DNA from: Acanthacorydalis orientalis
Taxonomy: Eukaryota > Arthropoda > Insecta > Megaloptera > Corydalidae
Length of the DNA stretch: 64,000 bases
Assembly: GCA_034766995.1 (NCBI GenBank)
Contig: CM068318.1
Span: forward strand, 5,176,001 to 5,240,000
Direction: 5' to 3'
Part shown: positions 36,835 through 49,849 of the stretch, one piece after another
How positions within the stretch are numbered: the stretch's first letter is position 1
Layout of the letters: each line of letters starts with the position of its first letter
Notes under the pieces: model-generated
Told to the model about the DNA's origin: nothing
What the model saw: the letters and a program-made list of their open reading frames with translations, nothing else
Database searches by the model: none
Translations under genes and position numbers: made by a program

Positions 36835-37154
36835 GGATTTGTTTTATTTGTCAGAATAATTAAAACACGTTTGATAACTAACAACAATATATTTTCTTCT
36901 TAATTTTAACGATCGACTACTATTATTTCTAAATTTTAACAAACCCATCACACAAGCACGTCTACTTGCTGCGCTATCCTTTGAGTGAATACCCTTCATT
37001 AAACCACTCTGGGAGTTTACAAACTAGATGTTTTATTATCAACAATTATGTAAGTAACGCTCAACTATCCCTTATTTACAGCAATCATTTTACCTGATCA
37101 CAACCTACATATATTTAAAAAATAAGATTTAGATTTTTATAGAAAAAAATCAGA
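36371..37154. other. AT-rich presumed intron, no gene seen
   Basis: Dominated by the long (TA)n tract at 36751-36834. Nothing else recognised. Confidence 0.5.
36751..36834. repeat. (TA)n microsatellite, about 84 bp
   Basis: TA tract with a single C interruption (TATACATA) near its right end, among the longest in the window. Confidence 0.97.
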
Positions 37155-37452
37155 ATATTAGGAATTACATACATTTCGAATTCCAGTTTAAAAAAATGCT
37201 GCTGAAGCATGGCACAAGATGTTGTGATGCATAAAAAATGCTAAAACAGTGGAAGAAGTCCGAAAATGCATTACGGCTTCATCGAATCAAAGCAGACATC
37301 TTTTTCTCGACAAGGGATTACTTTGGTTACTCGACAGATGGAGAAAAATTATATAAAACAATGAAGGATATTTTGAGGATTGAAATGTACTCCATTTTTT
37401 CATAAACATTCATTTTTTATGAAAAAGACACCGAATTAATTTATATAGCTAA
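37155..37452 (+). mobile_element. Non-autonomous mariner-like element, copy D (3' half)
   Basis: Begins in register with other copies at aggaattacatac-tttcg-attccag and keeps aaaatgctaaaacagtggaa, gaagtccgaaaatgcattac, atattttgaggattgaaatg and the end caccgaattaatttatatag-ctaa. One frame reads NAKTVEEVRKCITASS, matching the transposase word in copy G. Another reads YFED-stop at its end, with a frameshift between. The 5' half is absent. Confidence 0.72.
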
Positions 37453-37925
37453 TGAAAAAATTATTATATTATGAATTAAACTACTTAAGAAAATGACTAT
37501 AATTTCAGAAAACAATGACGATACTTTATATCAAAGTACTAAAAATGAAGTACTAATTGAATTTTAAAAAGAATCATCAATTTATCATTCATACTAAGTA
37601 GTTATGTAATAACATAACAATTCAAGTATAACCGTCCTTATACAATTATTAAGATGATCCCGAACTAACAAGAAAAATCGAATCTTAAACTTTTAATTAA
37701 ATCACTATATTACAGAACTTTCTTCAGAACATGTCTGTTTATAAACAGTTCAAAGAAGTTTTAAGTAAATATCATTTTCAATAGAAATTCTTTTTCTGAG
37801 AGATTTACTTCTTTCACATTTTTATTATTAACTTTCTATTATATTATTAAAAAAAAAACAGGATTACATTCATGTTGAATACTGAACTATTGTACCTTTT
37901 CATGAAAATGTATATGTATTTTCTC

Positions 37926-37963
<38 letters not shown>

Positions 37964-38049
37964 GTATGTATGTGTGTGATGTAATGTAAATGTATGTATA
38001 CACGAATTCATTTATTTCATAAACTTTTGCACCTGCTGACATACAAGTA
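37453..38049. other. AT-rich presumed intron, no gene seen
   Basis: Contains a TA/TATG microsatellite at about 37932-37974. Nothing else recognised. Confidence 0.5.
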
Positions 38050-38620
38050 TAAATCTCTTAAACGTAACAATAAAACGGCGACATGAAATCCCGGTGAATG
38101 GGCTATAGAAGCGCACTTCCATTCCCTGACAATCGTACACATAAACAGTGTGTCACATAGTCAAATCGCATTGTGAATGCACCATCCGCAACTCTTAAAC
38201 CAACTAAGCCCATTTTGCGAACTGTTTGAACAAGTTATTTGTAGCAGACTGTATATGTCTGCTGTTCAGTCGGCGAGCAGTTGTCTGTATTGTCTCGGAC
38301 GTTCATCCACGCCCCATCTGCGGTTCAACACGATGTTCCACGTCATTGTCATCATCATCATTATTATTATGTATGTATGTGTGTGTAACTTGCGGGACAT
38401 TTGTATAGCGGTGGCATTTCGTGGTTGGGTGCCCTTGTTTCGTCAGCGGGGGGTGCGCTTGTGAAGCAACCATGTACAGATATACTTGTGTCACCGCACG
38501 AAGGATTTCATGTTTAATCGTTATAACGCGATGTGATTTACTGCCAGACGTTGTTTACGCTGCTGTCGATGTCGTTGTTACTTTGTGTTGAAATTTCTGA
38601 GAGTAGTTAGAGTCGTTATT
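38050..38620. other. GC-richer island with a TCA/TTA trinucleotide run
   Basis: This stretch is less AT-rich than its surroundings. It includes tcatcatcatcattattattatg (about 38348-38370) followed by TATG/TG repeats. Plus-strand frames of 95 and 60 codons and a minus-strand frame of 63 codons overlap it, each reading through the simple repeat (Ile, Ser or Asp runs), so none is credible as a gene. Role unknown. Confidence 0.35.
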
Positions 38621-40675
38621 AATGTCATTGGTATTTAGAACTACGACGTTATATTGTTTAAGACAAATAGACAATGGATAATTTATTCAAAAAACGCCAG
38701 CGCGAAAAAAAAACAGTCACCGCTAATCACAACATCAACGAAATTAAATTGTATTGTAAAGCAATTCCATTTTACTTCATTTTCTATTCATTCTATTCAA
38801 AATAAATAACTCTTTTAACAGTGTTTCGTGGAAACAAAATATATCACAGAAACATCTCTTTTTCACTAATGAAAATACTTTTTAATCTTTTAAACTATGT
38901 TCTTTCTGTTAACTGTATTTATAGAATAGATTTGTCACTTTTTTTAGCTTAAATCGGACACATTTACAATCGACTGTATCATCGAAAAAAATCAAGTATA
39001 AATTAAAAGTTGTCCTTTAAAATTCTATTCATTACTTAATTTCCAAACTTCAATGCTATAACATGCGATAATACAAAACTATTTAGATATACCTATCAAT
39101 ATAAATATGAATTGATTCATCTATAAAATGAAATTTTAAAAATATTATAATACAGGAAGGTATAAAAACAAAAATATTTGTTGAAGATATTTAAAATATG
39201 TCAATTTTGATTGCTAATATCTATTCTCAGATTATTAAATCAGTAATATTTGTTATTTCCTTTCAACATTTCTTACAATCACTGTATTGTTTGCTATTTC
39301 AGTTTTGAATCATGAAAATCATGTTTTAACTAATATTTTTTCAATTTCTCTATTAAATGTATGTTTTTAGAATCATATTCAATTCGTTCATAGAGTTAAT
39401 AATTTCTGAATGCCATATATTCATTCATTTATACAAATTTCAGTTTTAAGTTTTATAATTTGTAATGAAAGTCTACACTTTTAGATAATATTAAAAAGTT
39501 TAAAAACCAATTCTGGATTCTGTACTGTATATTTTATTTATTTAAATGATTGTTTTTCAGATACTTGAAAAAATTAACAGAAAAATCTTATAATGTCCCA
39601 GAATTAAAATGGATAATAAATTTATAAAATATTTTAATAAAAAAAATTGTTTATCAGTAGGTTAGGTTTTAACTGTTACAACCAAATTCCCTTTAGAGGA
39701 GTTACGCTAGCCAAACCTAATGAAACGACCCATTGCTTCGCTTCTTAGTAATAATTTCAGATCCACGCAACACCCAAGAAATTTTATGAGCCATAAACCT
39801 CTATGGTCGGAACGTAAACAAGTCATCCTGGTTCAATAGAGATACGGAAATTTTTTGTAATACATGAATAGTGATTCGTTTATGAAAGAAAATTAAAGAG
39901 TTTATTTATATTAATCTAGACACTAACACCTTTATATAATCGAGTATAAAATAAAGGTATGAATAAAACTACAATATATATTTTACTATTATTCAATGTT
40001 ATCCATATTTTCGTTCAATTATGAAAATAATCGAAAAAGAAACAAGCGAAAACATATGTTTGATTAAAATAATTCCAAATTCATTTTATGTATTCATATA
40101 TCATTCGAATAACACGATACAATTATTCCACACAAAAAGTAAACAATTAACCTTATCCGTCGACTGGAAATAGACGAACGACAAGTTGACCGACATATTT
40201 ATTATTTTTTTCGGTTAATAACAAGTTAAGAAAATAACTGTCTGAGTGTGTGTGTGTGTACTATCGGAACACAAAATACATACGACACAAAAACCTCCTT
40301 CAATATACTGGTAGTTAACTTGTCGTACATAAATCATATTTAAATGAAAATCGTTCGGAAAATGGGACCTACATGTTCGCAACGAATACTGAATAGAAAA
40401 TCCATCTCTTTCACACAAATATTCAAATGGCTGCACTAGCGCCACGCGCGCCACTGTAGGTATTCCGAAAGTGTCTATAATATCTTATCGGACTCATACA
40501 TAAATGTATTGGGTGTATGTATTGGAGCTACATTCGAACAGTTGCGATACATCATATGTAATTTATATGTGACATTATGTACATGCCATACATACATATG
40601 TATTTGTTAGGTAAACCAGTCTGTTATTTACAAATATATATATATATATATGTATATATACACTAATATGAGTAC

Positions 40676-40678
<3 letters not shown>

Positions 40679-40731
<53 letters not shown>
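40679..40731. repeat. (TA)n microsatellite
   Basis: Perfect TA tract of about 53 bp. Confidence 0.97.
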
Positions 40732-40737
<6 letters not shown>

Positions 40738-40937
40738 TACACACTGCCTTCACCACCAGTATACCGTGGTGTATAATTTAGATTTCACGAAATAGGCGGA
40801 AATGAAAAGCACGATAAAGGAAGTAGAAAATTTTCAGATTATATAACATGAACATTATTTCATTTTTTTATTTGTTTAATCTACCATTTTGTTATCATCG
40901 TCACGGTGTGTATTTTATGTCAAATTTAAGTTGGTGA

Positions 40938-40977
40938 ATATATATATAATATGTATATATATATATAAATATGTATG

Positions 40978-41015
<38 letters not shown>

Positions 41016-41016
41016 A
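40938..41016. repeat. Interrupted (TA)n microsatellite
   Basis: Several TA runs separated by AAT, TATG and TTT steps over about 79 bp. Confidence 0.9.
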
Positions 41017-41534
41017 TCTATTAAAAGCATTCTGGTCAGGTATAAAAAAATATACTTAACCTGAAATAATTATTTTTTATTGTGAATTATTCACAAAATA
41101 TTCTGTGCATCAATATTTTTACTAGAACGAATATAAAACATGTCGACACATTCTTGAAACTCTGTCTTGAGAATAGACTCCATGCATACAGTTTGATCTT
41201 TTTGTATCATCTGATCAAAGCGTATCTGTTTCACTTTAATTTTTAGTTTAAGGAATAATAGGTCCAAACTGAGCGAGTAAGAGAAACGATTAAGTATCAG
41301 TACACTTCTGAATGCCAAAAGCTCATGAACAGTAATATTGTTGTGAGTGATACAATATTATTTTGAAAAAATTAATATTAATCATCTTTTCTGATCATGC
41401 TGATTTTTGGTAATTTTTTTGATTTTGTGTCATTTAACGCTTCATTGCATTCTGATTATATTAGAAATATTAAATTAAACACAGATAATGCTACTGAATA
41501 GATAAATGTAATCATGAATTCGGAATAAATTACA

Positions 41535-41652
41535 TTAGATGTAGAAAATAATTCTGTGCCCTTAAATTGAATCAATCGTAAATCTATTTTGAATAAAAAT
41601 ATTTTCTCATCATTTTGTAATTTTGAAATGCCAGTCTTATTATTTAAAAACA

Positions 41653-41719
<67 letters not shown>

Positions 41720-42068
41720 CCAAGTAGTTAGCATAACCTCACAAAACAGTCATGAACACGATGGCGTTCGAAAAGCAGCATATTAGAAATTACATATTTT
41801 TCGCATTCCAATTGAAATAAATGCTGCCGAAGCATGGGGAAGATGTTGCCACGCAAAAAAAATGCTTAAATAGTGAAAGAAGTCCATACATAGATTTTGA
41901 TTTTATCGGCTCAAAGCATCCGTTTTTTTCCTTACAAAGGATTACATTATTTACCCGACATATAGAGGAAAATTGTACAAAATAATAGATGATGTTTTGA
42001 GAATTGAAAGGTATTCAATTTTTCCAAAAACATTCATTTTCTATAAAAAGGAATTTGAATTAACCTAA
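41535..42068 (+). mobile_element. Non-autonomous mariner-like element, copy E, with an internal (TA)n expansion
   Basis: Starts TTAGATGTAGAAAATAATTC and ends GAATTTGAATTAACCTAA followed by TA (42069-42070). It shares cttaaattgaatcaatc, cataacctcacaaaacagt, gaacacgatggcgttcgaaa and gcattccaattgaa with copies A and F. Where copy A has a short actatatattttgatcaag and copy C tatattgaccaag, this copy has about 64 bp of pure TA (41654-41717) before ggccaagtag. The 3' end is more mutated than in copies D and F, and no transposase frame survives. Confidence 0.75.
41654..41717. repeat. (TA)n microsatellite inside mariner-like copy E
   Basis: Perfect TA tract located exactly where sister copies carry only a TATATA word. 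Confidence 0.95.
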
Positions 42069-44805
42069 TAATAATGTAGATACATTTTTAATAAATTATA
42101 TATTCAGTTTTGAATACGAATTCAACTATGAATATTTCAGTAGCTTTCAAAAAGAGAAAAAAAAACATTGTTATTTAACACAGTTATTATTTTTGTGAAT
42201 TATTAATTAAAATCGTTTTTTTATTCAAAGAGTTTCTATAACATAAAAAGCGGTAAGAAATAATTAAGTTTGAATATTAGAATTTCTCGAAAGAATTATA
42301 TATATATGTATATATATATATGTTCTTGTCCGAATACAATCTTAATTTTCAAATCATAAAATCATTAACATTCAAGTTTTACATAAAATATTAATTTAAA
42401 AGAATAAAAGTTCAGAGTTTAATATAAGGTGGAAAGTATTTAATTAATATTATCGGTGTTCATATCTTTCAAAGAAAAAATAGAAATTTCTATCTAAATA
42501 TGAAACACGGACACCGTGTTAATAAATAAATAACAAAAAAAAGTGAACTGTTTTCGAACGACCGGATATTATTACTTTACAGCTATGTATAAATATTTGT
42601 CGCAGATTTCTTTTAAAAATATCTTGTCACTATTATCACCGTCACGAACGTTCGTTCGGTCGATGTTACCATTCATTTCTTACACCACAAAAGTCGTATT
42701 AAAAAGGAAGAACGGCCGAAGAAATAATTTTTCTAAATTTTAATTTCCTCCGTTATTTAAATTTCCTTGAATTTTTTTTTACGCACGGATGTAAATACTG
42801 AACATTTTCAAGTTAGTAGCGGCAGAACGTTGGTATGAGACGCAAAAAAGTTCAAAATGGAGTTACTTGGTCGGAACAACCTGATAAAACGATTAAATTT
42901 TCATGAACTCTTAACTTTATGGTAATGTTTCGAAATATTTCAAAGTAAAACATGCTTTAAGAAATGTTCTCAACGTTTTCTTTCAACTGATGCTATTAAC
43001 AACAATTATACCTTGAAATAGGGATGAAATTTTATAAAAGAACAATATATTAAAAATTCATTTTTATCTACAAAACTCTTTCTAGTTCTATATTACATAT
43101 TCATTAAAATACGTTATTGAAACAGAATGTTTAATCAGTATTTCGAATGCGTATCTGTATGTTTTCTCTCTCGTCCTGTCGCTCTTTACACACACTTTAT
43201 ATTACGTCTCACTAAATTTATTTATTTAATTAAACATGGTTATTAAATATTAATATATTCAATTTTTCAAATCTGTTCAAGAAGGTACGGATTTAGATAC
43301 GAAAATTCAATAATAAAAATGTACTTTTATTACTACTATTTCCCTTTATATCCACCATTTTTCTTCATATTTTTCCACACAAATATTTCAAATCGTACTT
43401 AAAACGTAAAAATATCTAACAGATTTTCGTATATGCAATATTATAACTTTAAATTAACTAAAAACAGTATTGCTTGGATATTTCGAAACCTTGAAGTTTT
43501 TAAATGAGTTTCTCGAGAATCAGTTTATGTTTCAAAAGTTGAGAGAAGGGCTTTTGGTCGGAGAACTCCAAATATTTTCAACAGATGATGGAGTTGTCTG
43601 TCAGTCAGTCAGTCTGTTGATGTTTTCTGTCAGACTTTTTAAAGAATTTATGCAACTTCTATTGAACTGTCTTCCACTTATTTTATTCATAAAGTAGCAG
43701 ACTTTCTTCGTAAGAAACGATTCTCTAGTTTTATCTCGTTGCAAACAGTGAGTTTTCGTTAGTCAAACTGTACACTGAATTTCTACTAACTTGTCAATAT
43801 TTTCGTTGTACAATTTTATTTAAATACAGGTTTCTATGTAGCATTATTTCAATAATTCAAAAAATTACATCATGTTGTATAAAGGTGACAAATGGCTGAC
43901 AGTAAATATTTTCTTTTATTATAATACTTATAATTAACAGTCTGTACTAAAATGAGTGTATTTTTTTAAATTTCTGTTATATTTTATTGAGAAAACTTTA
44001 ACAGAAATTTATTTTCAAGAAGTAAATTTGAAGAAATAAATATTAAGTAAATATTTAACACACATGATTGTACAATATTAAAATTTATATTTTTTTATAA
44101 AAATTCTCAAAATAATTTTCTAAATTCGTTAAAAATCAAAAATCAAATAATAGTAATTATTAATCATTTTTAATTGTTACTTGTTAATTTAAATAAAGAT
44201 ATTATTATTCTCAGAGAGATAAGGTATAGAAAAATTTAATTTTTCTGTATTTAAAGGCTTTAAGTAACTCGAAATTCAAGAAATGAAAATATTAAAATTG
44301 ATTTTTAATTTCGATATCATATTTATTTAAAGTAAGATTCGATTTTCATACTAAATACATGATAAAAGCGTTAATTTATAGTCTAAATTATAACTTTTCA
44401 AAGATTCTTTTTAACTATAATATGAAATTCTAATTTATGATAGACTTTATTTTTTTACTATAAAGAAATGTGTCTTGTAAATAAATATATAAACTTATCA
44501 TTGATGGAATTAGCAAAAGTTATTTATAAAATTATAGTCTCGAAAATAAGAAATAGAAGATTCGTCAATAATCTATCTCTGTTATGTAAAAGACATTTCA
44601 TTTATATATGTATATATATATACAACTTGTATTTTACTTTCTGTCTACACATTTGAACATTTTTTATGAAAATACATCAATGATCAAAGACTCATAACAC
44701 AATGGCATTATGTCTTTCATTCAGCTGCTTGTCAAAGTAATGTTTTCACTTGTTTGTTCATCTAATGTAAATCAATTTCCACGACTTTTTAATCACACAA
44801 TGACT

Positions 44806-44808
<3 letters not shown>

Positions 44809-44868
<60 letters not shown>

Positions 44869-44873
44869 ATATA
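44809..44873. repeat. (TA)n microsatellite
   Basis: TA tract of about 65 bp with one TTT interruption. Confidence 0.97.
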
Positions 44874-46472
44874 GTACGGAAAAATATGTTCATTGTTGAG
44901 ATCAATACAAATTGAAAAACGTACACACAAATATATTCTTGAAAACTTTATATATTTTATGTTTTACTGTATTTTTAATACTGCAAGGATTTGAAATGTA
45001 TTAAAGTTGAACGAAATAGTTCAGTTGTATTTAGTTTGTGTAGATTGAACCGAAAAGGTAAATTATATACAAACAATGAACATATTTTGAATGCTGAAAT
45101 GTCACGAAGGTAAATTGTAACGCAAACATAAACGTAACGCCAGTTTTGTTCCGCAGTTATATAATAATTACCACAAATAATTAGCTTGAAATTTTTAACG
45201 TTTCAAGTTACAAATTCATATTTTAATCTAATTATTTGTACAGTGTTAAGTAATTTTAGAATAATCAAAATAATTATTGAGATAAATCAGTGTTCTGGTC
45301 AAAGTTAAGTACGAAATAGAACTGTAATTTGTTTAATATTCTCTAGTTTAGTCTCATGTTAACGGGATGCTCGTGTTTTGTAGCAAATTCTACGATATTT
45401 AAGACTGAAATATATACCAGATCTCTCATTTCTATTGGAAATAAGATATTAAGCAGACATTTTCTACAGTTTCGGATTCTGATTGTGATCTTTCTTATTT
45501 GTGTAAGGTGGAGGAAGAGACTGTGATGCAAAGATTCATTAAATTATCATTTTTTTTCGAAATACTCCAATGAACCGTGTACGTTACATCTGCTTTAATA
45601 ATTATTTTCGTGAAAATTGAACTCGAGCGTTTTTATCAGATTTAAATCAATTAATATACCTTAAGGTACATACTGAGTCGTGCTGTTCGCAGAAAGAATC
45701 ATCAGAATGTTCGTCGCGTGACAAATAAAGAATCATAAACATGTGCATCTAATTACTTAGCAAATATCTATTTTCAATAAATGTTCATGTACACTGGCAC
45801 GGTCCGAGACAGTGAGCAAAGTCGAGAACTCTGTCGACGAGTTTTATTTGATTTGTTTGATGTTAACGCTGTTCAGCCAACCAAAGAAATATCTCTTGTT
45901 ACACAAAAGCATTTGCCCCATGCTTTAATAATGCACGGGTTCGTTTTTTCCTAATTAAATATATAAGACGCGGCGGAGCTCAGGTCTTTATATATATATA
46001 TATCGTCTAAAAACTTTGCCGATTATTTCGTAACGGAAAGATAATTATTATTTTATGATATCTCTAAACTTTCTTTAGTGGAATAAGAAGATGGCGAGAA
46101 GCTTATTTGTATTTCAAAATAAATACGGTTCAAATAATTCACTCGGTTGATTTTCAGTTTCAGTTGCAAACAGTACACTGTCATGCATAAATACTGATCA
46201 AAGAAATGTATGGCTCTGGAGTAAAGTTCAACAACTTTACTTCTGCTTTATATTATGAAAAAGTTTTAAATTATTTTTTTTATTTATCTCGCAACGACTG
46301 AAGAAAGATAATAACGAGACGCGAATATACACATCGTTCATATTTGCGCTGTTTTCAGTCGCATTTGTTGTTTTCAAGTCGGCGTTCGGTTCTTTTTAGG
46401 AAAATAGTTGCATGCAATTGCTGGTTAAAATTTCACAGAGATGTATTTGTAGATTTATGCATACATACATAC

Positions 46473-46531
<59 letters not shown>
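46473..46531. repeat. (TA)n microsatellite
   Basis: TA tract preceded by TACATACATACATA units. Confidence 0.97.
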
Positions 46532-46533
<2 letters not shown>

Positions 46534-47110
46534 TGTGCATGTGTGTGTAGATTTTAATTATCTAATGAGTTTTTAAATAAAGCAGAAAACGATATAGCAC
46601 TAAAGTGGTACAATTTGTATTCAGCATTCAAGTATAAAATTAATAATTTTTTCTATTAAAAAAAATCAAAAAAAACTCATCGTAAATTTGAAAATTGGTA
46701 CTTGAAAATAAATCAATTAAACATAAATCGATAGACTACTAAAAACTTCTATCTGCAGAATATGTTTTTTTTTCATATTTCAAGTTGTATCGAATTTTCA
46801 GAGCTTGACAATAAAATTAAACACATAAATTCAGTAGAAAATCGATTAGAAATTAAATAGTAATACTTAATAGAGAGTGTTTAATTATTAATGATTTATA
46901 AAGAAAGAAAAACAAACATGCTCTCTTCTGAAAAAAGGTATGTAGAACTATTAGCAACCCGTCTTGGATGTTTAAACTTGTCTTAATCAGGAGTCTGACA
47001 TATAAGATAAATCGTTTTTATATCTTAAACTAAAACAAAAAACACATGTCTCTTATGCGAAATTCAACTTTATTTTTAGTTAAAGGTAGATTTCATGTAT
47101 ATACCATAAA

Positions 47111-47613
47111 TGTTGAGTGTAAAAATTAGTTTGGTGCCTTTAAATTGAATCCCTCATAACGCTGTTTTAAATTAAAATAATTTCTCGTCGATTTAGGATT
47201 TTTAAATGGGAACCTTAATATTTAAAAACACTATGTTCTTGACATAACCTCACAAAATAATACTAACACGATGACGTCTGAAAAGCATTATATTTATATT
47301 GCATACTCTTCGCATTTTAGTTGAAAAAAATGCTGGAGAAGCTGCAGGAAATTATTTCTTCAGCTTTGTGTGAAGGTGTTGTGATGCATAAAATAAGATA
47401 AAAATGCTAAAACAGTAAAATAAATCCAGGAATGCATTACGACTTCGTCGACTCAAAGACACCATCTTTTTTTCGACAAGAAATCCGTCAGTCACCAGAC
47501 AGAAGATGCAAAGCTATGCAAAAATAATGTGATATATTTTGAGGATTGAAATGTATTCCATTTTTCTTTAAACATTCATTTTCTAAAAAATACAGAATTA
47601 ATTTCTACAACTA
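47111..47613 (+). mobile_element. Non-autonomous mariner-like element, copy F
   Basis: Left end TGTTGAGTGTAAAAATTAGT then TTGGTGCC, right end cagaattaatttctacaact-ag. Internal words match copies A and E throughout (tttaaattgaat, tttaggatttttaa, cttgacataacctcac, acacgatgacgt, ttagttgaaaaaaatgctg). The 3' part has cgacttcgtcgactcaaag, cgacaagaaatccgtcag and atattttgaggattga, the last encoding YFED-stop. With copy A it defines the roughly 500-bp full length of the non-autonomous form. Confidence 0.72.
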
Positions 47614-47948
47614 GCGTTTGGCAAATAGCTAAGAAATACAAAAATGGTCAAGTATTTTTACTGCACTATATTTTTTATAAGTCGACTTTCTCAATCGAAA
47701 ACATCACCAAAAACCATTAACAAATTCAAAACAAACATTTTTTCACATTTATTTTTAGTATGAATCTCTAAACTGTTTTTTAACAATCTGAGAAAAAAAT
47801 TATACTTGATAACATTCAAATTAAAAAGAAAATGTAATCAATAACTGACTTTTCTGATTGACTTTTGAACGATATATATCTATATATAATAACAATAACA
47901 TATCAAAATATAAAATACATTTAAATTTTGTTTCAGCTAAAGGTGTAC
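47614..47948. other. AT-rich presumed intron, no gene seen
   Basis: No recognisable feature between copy F and the TTAA-flanked element that follows. Confidence 0.5.
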
Positions 47949-47952
47949 TTAA

Positions 47953-48217
47953 CGCTTCCAGCCCCGTGTCTTTTTAAGTGTCCCTGTACCGGTGCAGTAA
48001 ATGAAATTTACAGCTAATATTTTTCATGAAAATTATTTATGAAGGAATTAAAGGATTTTTAATTAGTTGAACATCAAGATCAATCCTTACACTAGCGATT
48101 AGTATCAATATAATATGTGTATTACAAGAAAATAAAGAAATATAATTAAAAATATCATGACAGATATTTGAAAATAAAAACACTGTCAACTGAGTTTACT
48201 GCATCGGGACGGAACAG
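47953..48217. mobile_element. Probable TTAA-flanked piggyBac-type MITE
   Basis: TTAA lies at 47949-47952 and 48218-48221. The left end CGCTTCCAGCCCCGTG and the reverse complement of the right end CTGTTCCGTCCCGATG align with small gaps. A GTGCAGTAAATG word near the left has a partner, TGCAGTAAACTC, in the inverted right end. The interior (265 bp in total) is non-coding. The inverted repeats are imperfect, so the boundaries are probable rather than certain. Confidence 0.5.
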
Positions 48218-49580
48218 TTAATTTGTAATACGACATTATATATGCCTGGAAAACATCACGACTCGTATTTTAAAATACAATAAAACTTCTTATCATATAT
48301 ACTAGCGAAAAAGTGTCTTAAATCACCTAAGTCGCTTTGAAATTTTATAATTCGTACAAGTATGTCATTCAAGATTGATTTAAGCTTTTAAAAAAAATAC
48401 TATGTTGAAATTTACATCCAGTACACTATTAAAACACTATTCAAAGCTTGTGTTATGTTGTCGACTGCATATAAAATATCAGTGTTGATAATCAGGTGTT
48501 TATTTTGACATAAACAGCGGATAACATACATAAAACCTTATGTAACGTGGATTACAGTCTCGCTAAGAAGTCACGAGCGAAAACGACGTCATGTGAAAAA
48601 GAGTTAGTCTTTCGTAGCGGTTGTACTTATTTGCATTGACTCCAATCTAAGATTTCAATTTTCAGTTCATTTCCGCAAGCACGCGCTATTTAAATGATTT
48701 ATGATATCTGCTTTCTTATTCATATACGAATGAATATTATAACTCGATTTTTGTGTAGCGCTTTTTCGCATGTTGATATAATATTGTGTAAAGACGAGTC
48801 ACGTTTATATTTGGAGCTGCGTTAAACACGTCTAATAAGTTCCAAATGTTTTTCAATATACACAAAAACTGTTTAACAAAATATATAATAGAAATAAATC
48901 ACAAGAAACAGCGTTTGCATACTTAAAAATGTAGATCTCTAAGAAATTCTGTATTTTCATAACATTGAATGATGTAAACTATTATAGTATTCCTTTTATT
49001 GATGAAAACAGATTGTTTATAAAATGTTTGATTGATGTTTTCGTTCAGAAAATTTAGTTATATATATATATATCAATTTTTATAAAAAATGTTTAAAAAC
49101 CTACCACCAGTTCGTACAAATAAAATATGAAAATGTTTAATTTTTGAATGAAACTGTATAAATATTCCAACAGCATATTCCAAAACAATACACCAACATG
49201 TTCAAGTATTTGGAAAATATATATAATTCCAACATACATATTCTACATTCCACTCATTTATACGAAACAGTAGATGTACTGCAATAAAGTATTTTAATTC
49301 GAATTTAACAAATCGCTTACATACTTTCAATTATGTGAAAAATTCATACTGCGTTTCTTAAACCACGACCATTATATGATTTTCTATTAATACACGTACA
49401 TTCGTACACACATATCTGTATTTGTGTATAAATGTATATTTTTTTAATGTATATACGTGTAGTAAATATTAATAAATTAAACAGATATGACAGTTTTATT
49501 TCAGTTTAGTTTAAATTTCTTTTTTTATAGTCAACCATTTATTTTGTATAATTGACATGCGGTCTATAAAATTTCTTTTT

Positions 49581-49583
<3 letters not shown>

Positions 49584-49633
<50 letters not shown>
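49584..49633. repeat. (TA)n microsatellite
   Basis: Perfect TA tract of about 49 bp. Confidence 0.95.
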
Positions 49634-49636
<3 letters not shown>

Positions 49637-49782
49637 GCGTGTATGTTAACAGTATGATGTAGAAAAATACAAATATTAACTTTTTTTTAGGAATCTATAA
49701 AATATGAGCCTTGAAACTAATTTGTTCAAGTAGTTACTAAAATTATAATTTACATTTAAAAAATATTTACTGACGAATTTTC

Positions 49783-49784
<2 letters not shown>

Positions 49785-49837
<53 letters not shown>

Positions 49838-49849
49838 TTATATATATAG
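49785..49849. repeat. (TA)n microsatellite
   Basis: TA tract of about 65 bp with TTTATTTA interruption near the right. Confidence 0.95.

Larger units (their letters stand above)
38621..41534. other. AT-rich presumed intron, no gene seen
   Basis: Holds (TA)n tracts at 40637-40660, 40679-40731 and 40938-41016, a short (GT)n at about 40241-40258, and a small stretch at 39655-39840 that begins with taggttaggtttt and carries an inverted aaacctaatg about 55 bp on, possibly a MITE remnant. Open frames at 40215-40454 and 41091-41318 (minus) are not recognised. Confidence 0.45.
42069..47110. other. AT-rich presumed intron, no gene seen
   Basis: Contains (TA)n tracts at 44809-44873 and 46473-46531 and short TA/TATG runs near 42297-42322 and 45989-46003. 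Patches at about 42540-42730 and 45795-45990 are somewhat GC-richer, without a defensible exon. The open frames here (for example 43470-43697 and 45343-45531) show no domain I know. Confidence 0.45.

Noticed and set aside
39655..39725. Possible 65-bp MITE with taggttaggttt and inverted aaacctaatg
   Set aside because: The inverted match is only about 8-10 bases and no clear target duplication is visible.
41091..41318. Minus-strand frame with EFQECVDMF...KNIDAQ that vaguely recalls a mariner C-terminus
   Set aside because: Only a few residues fit the EFQ-C-W-R-KCI pattern. No W/R, no element ends, and not enough to call.
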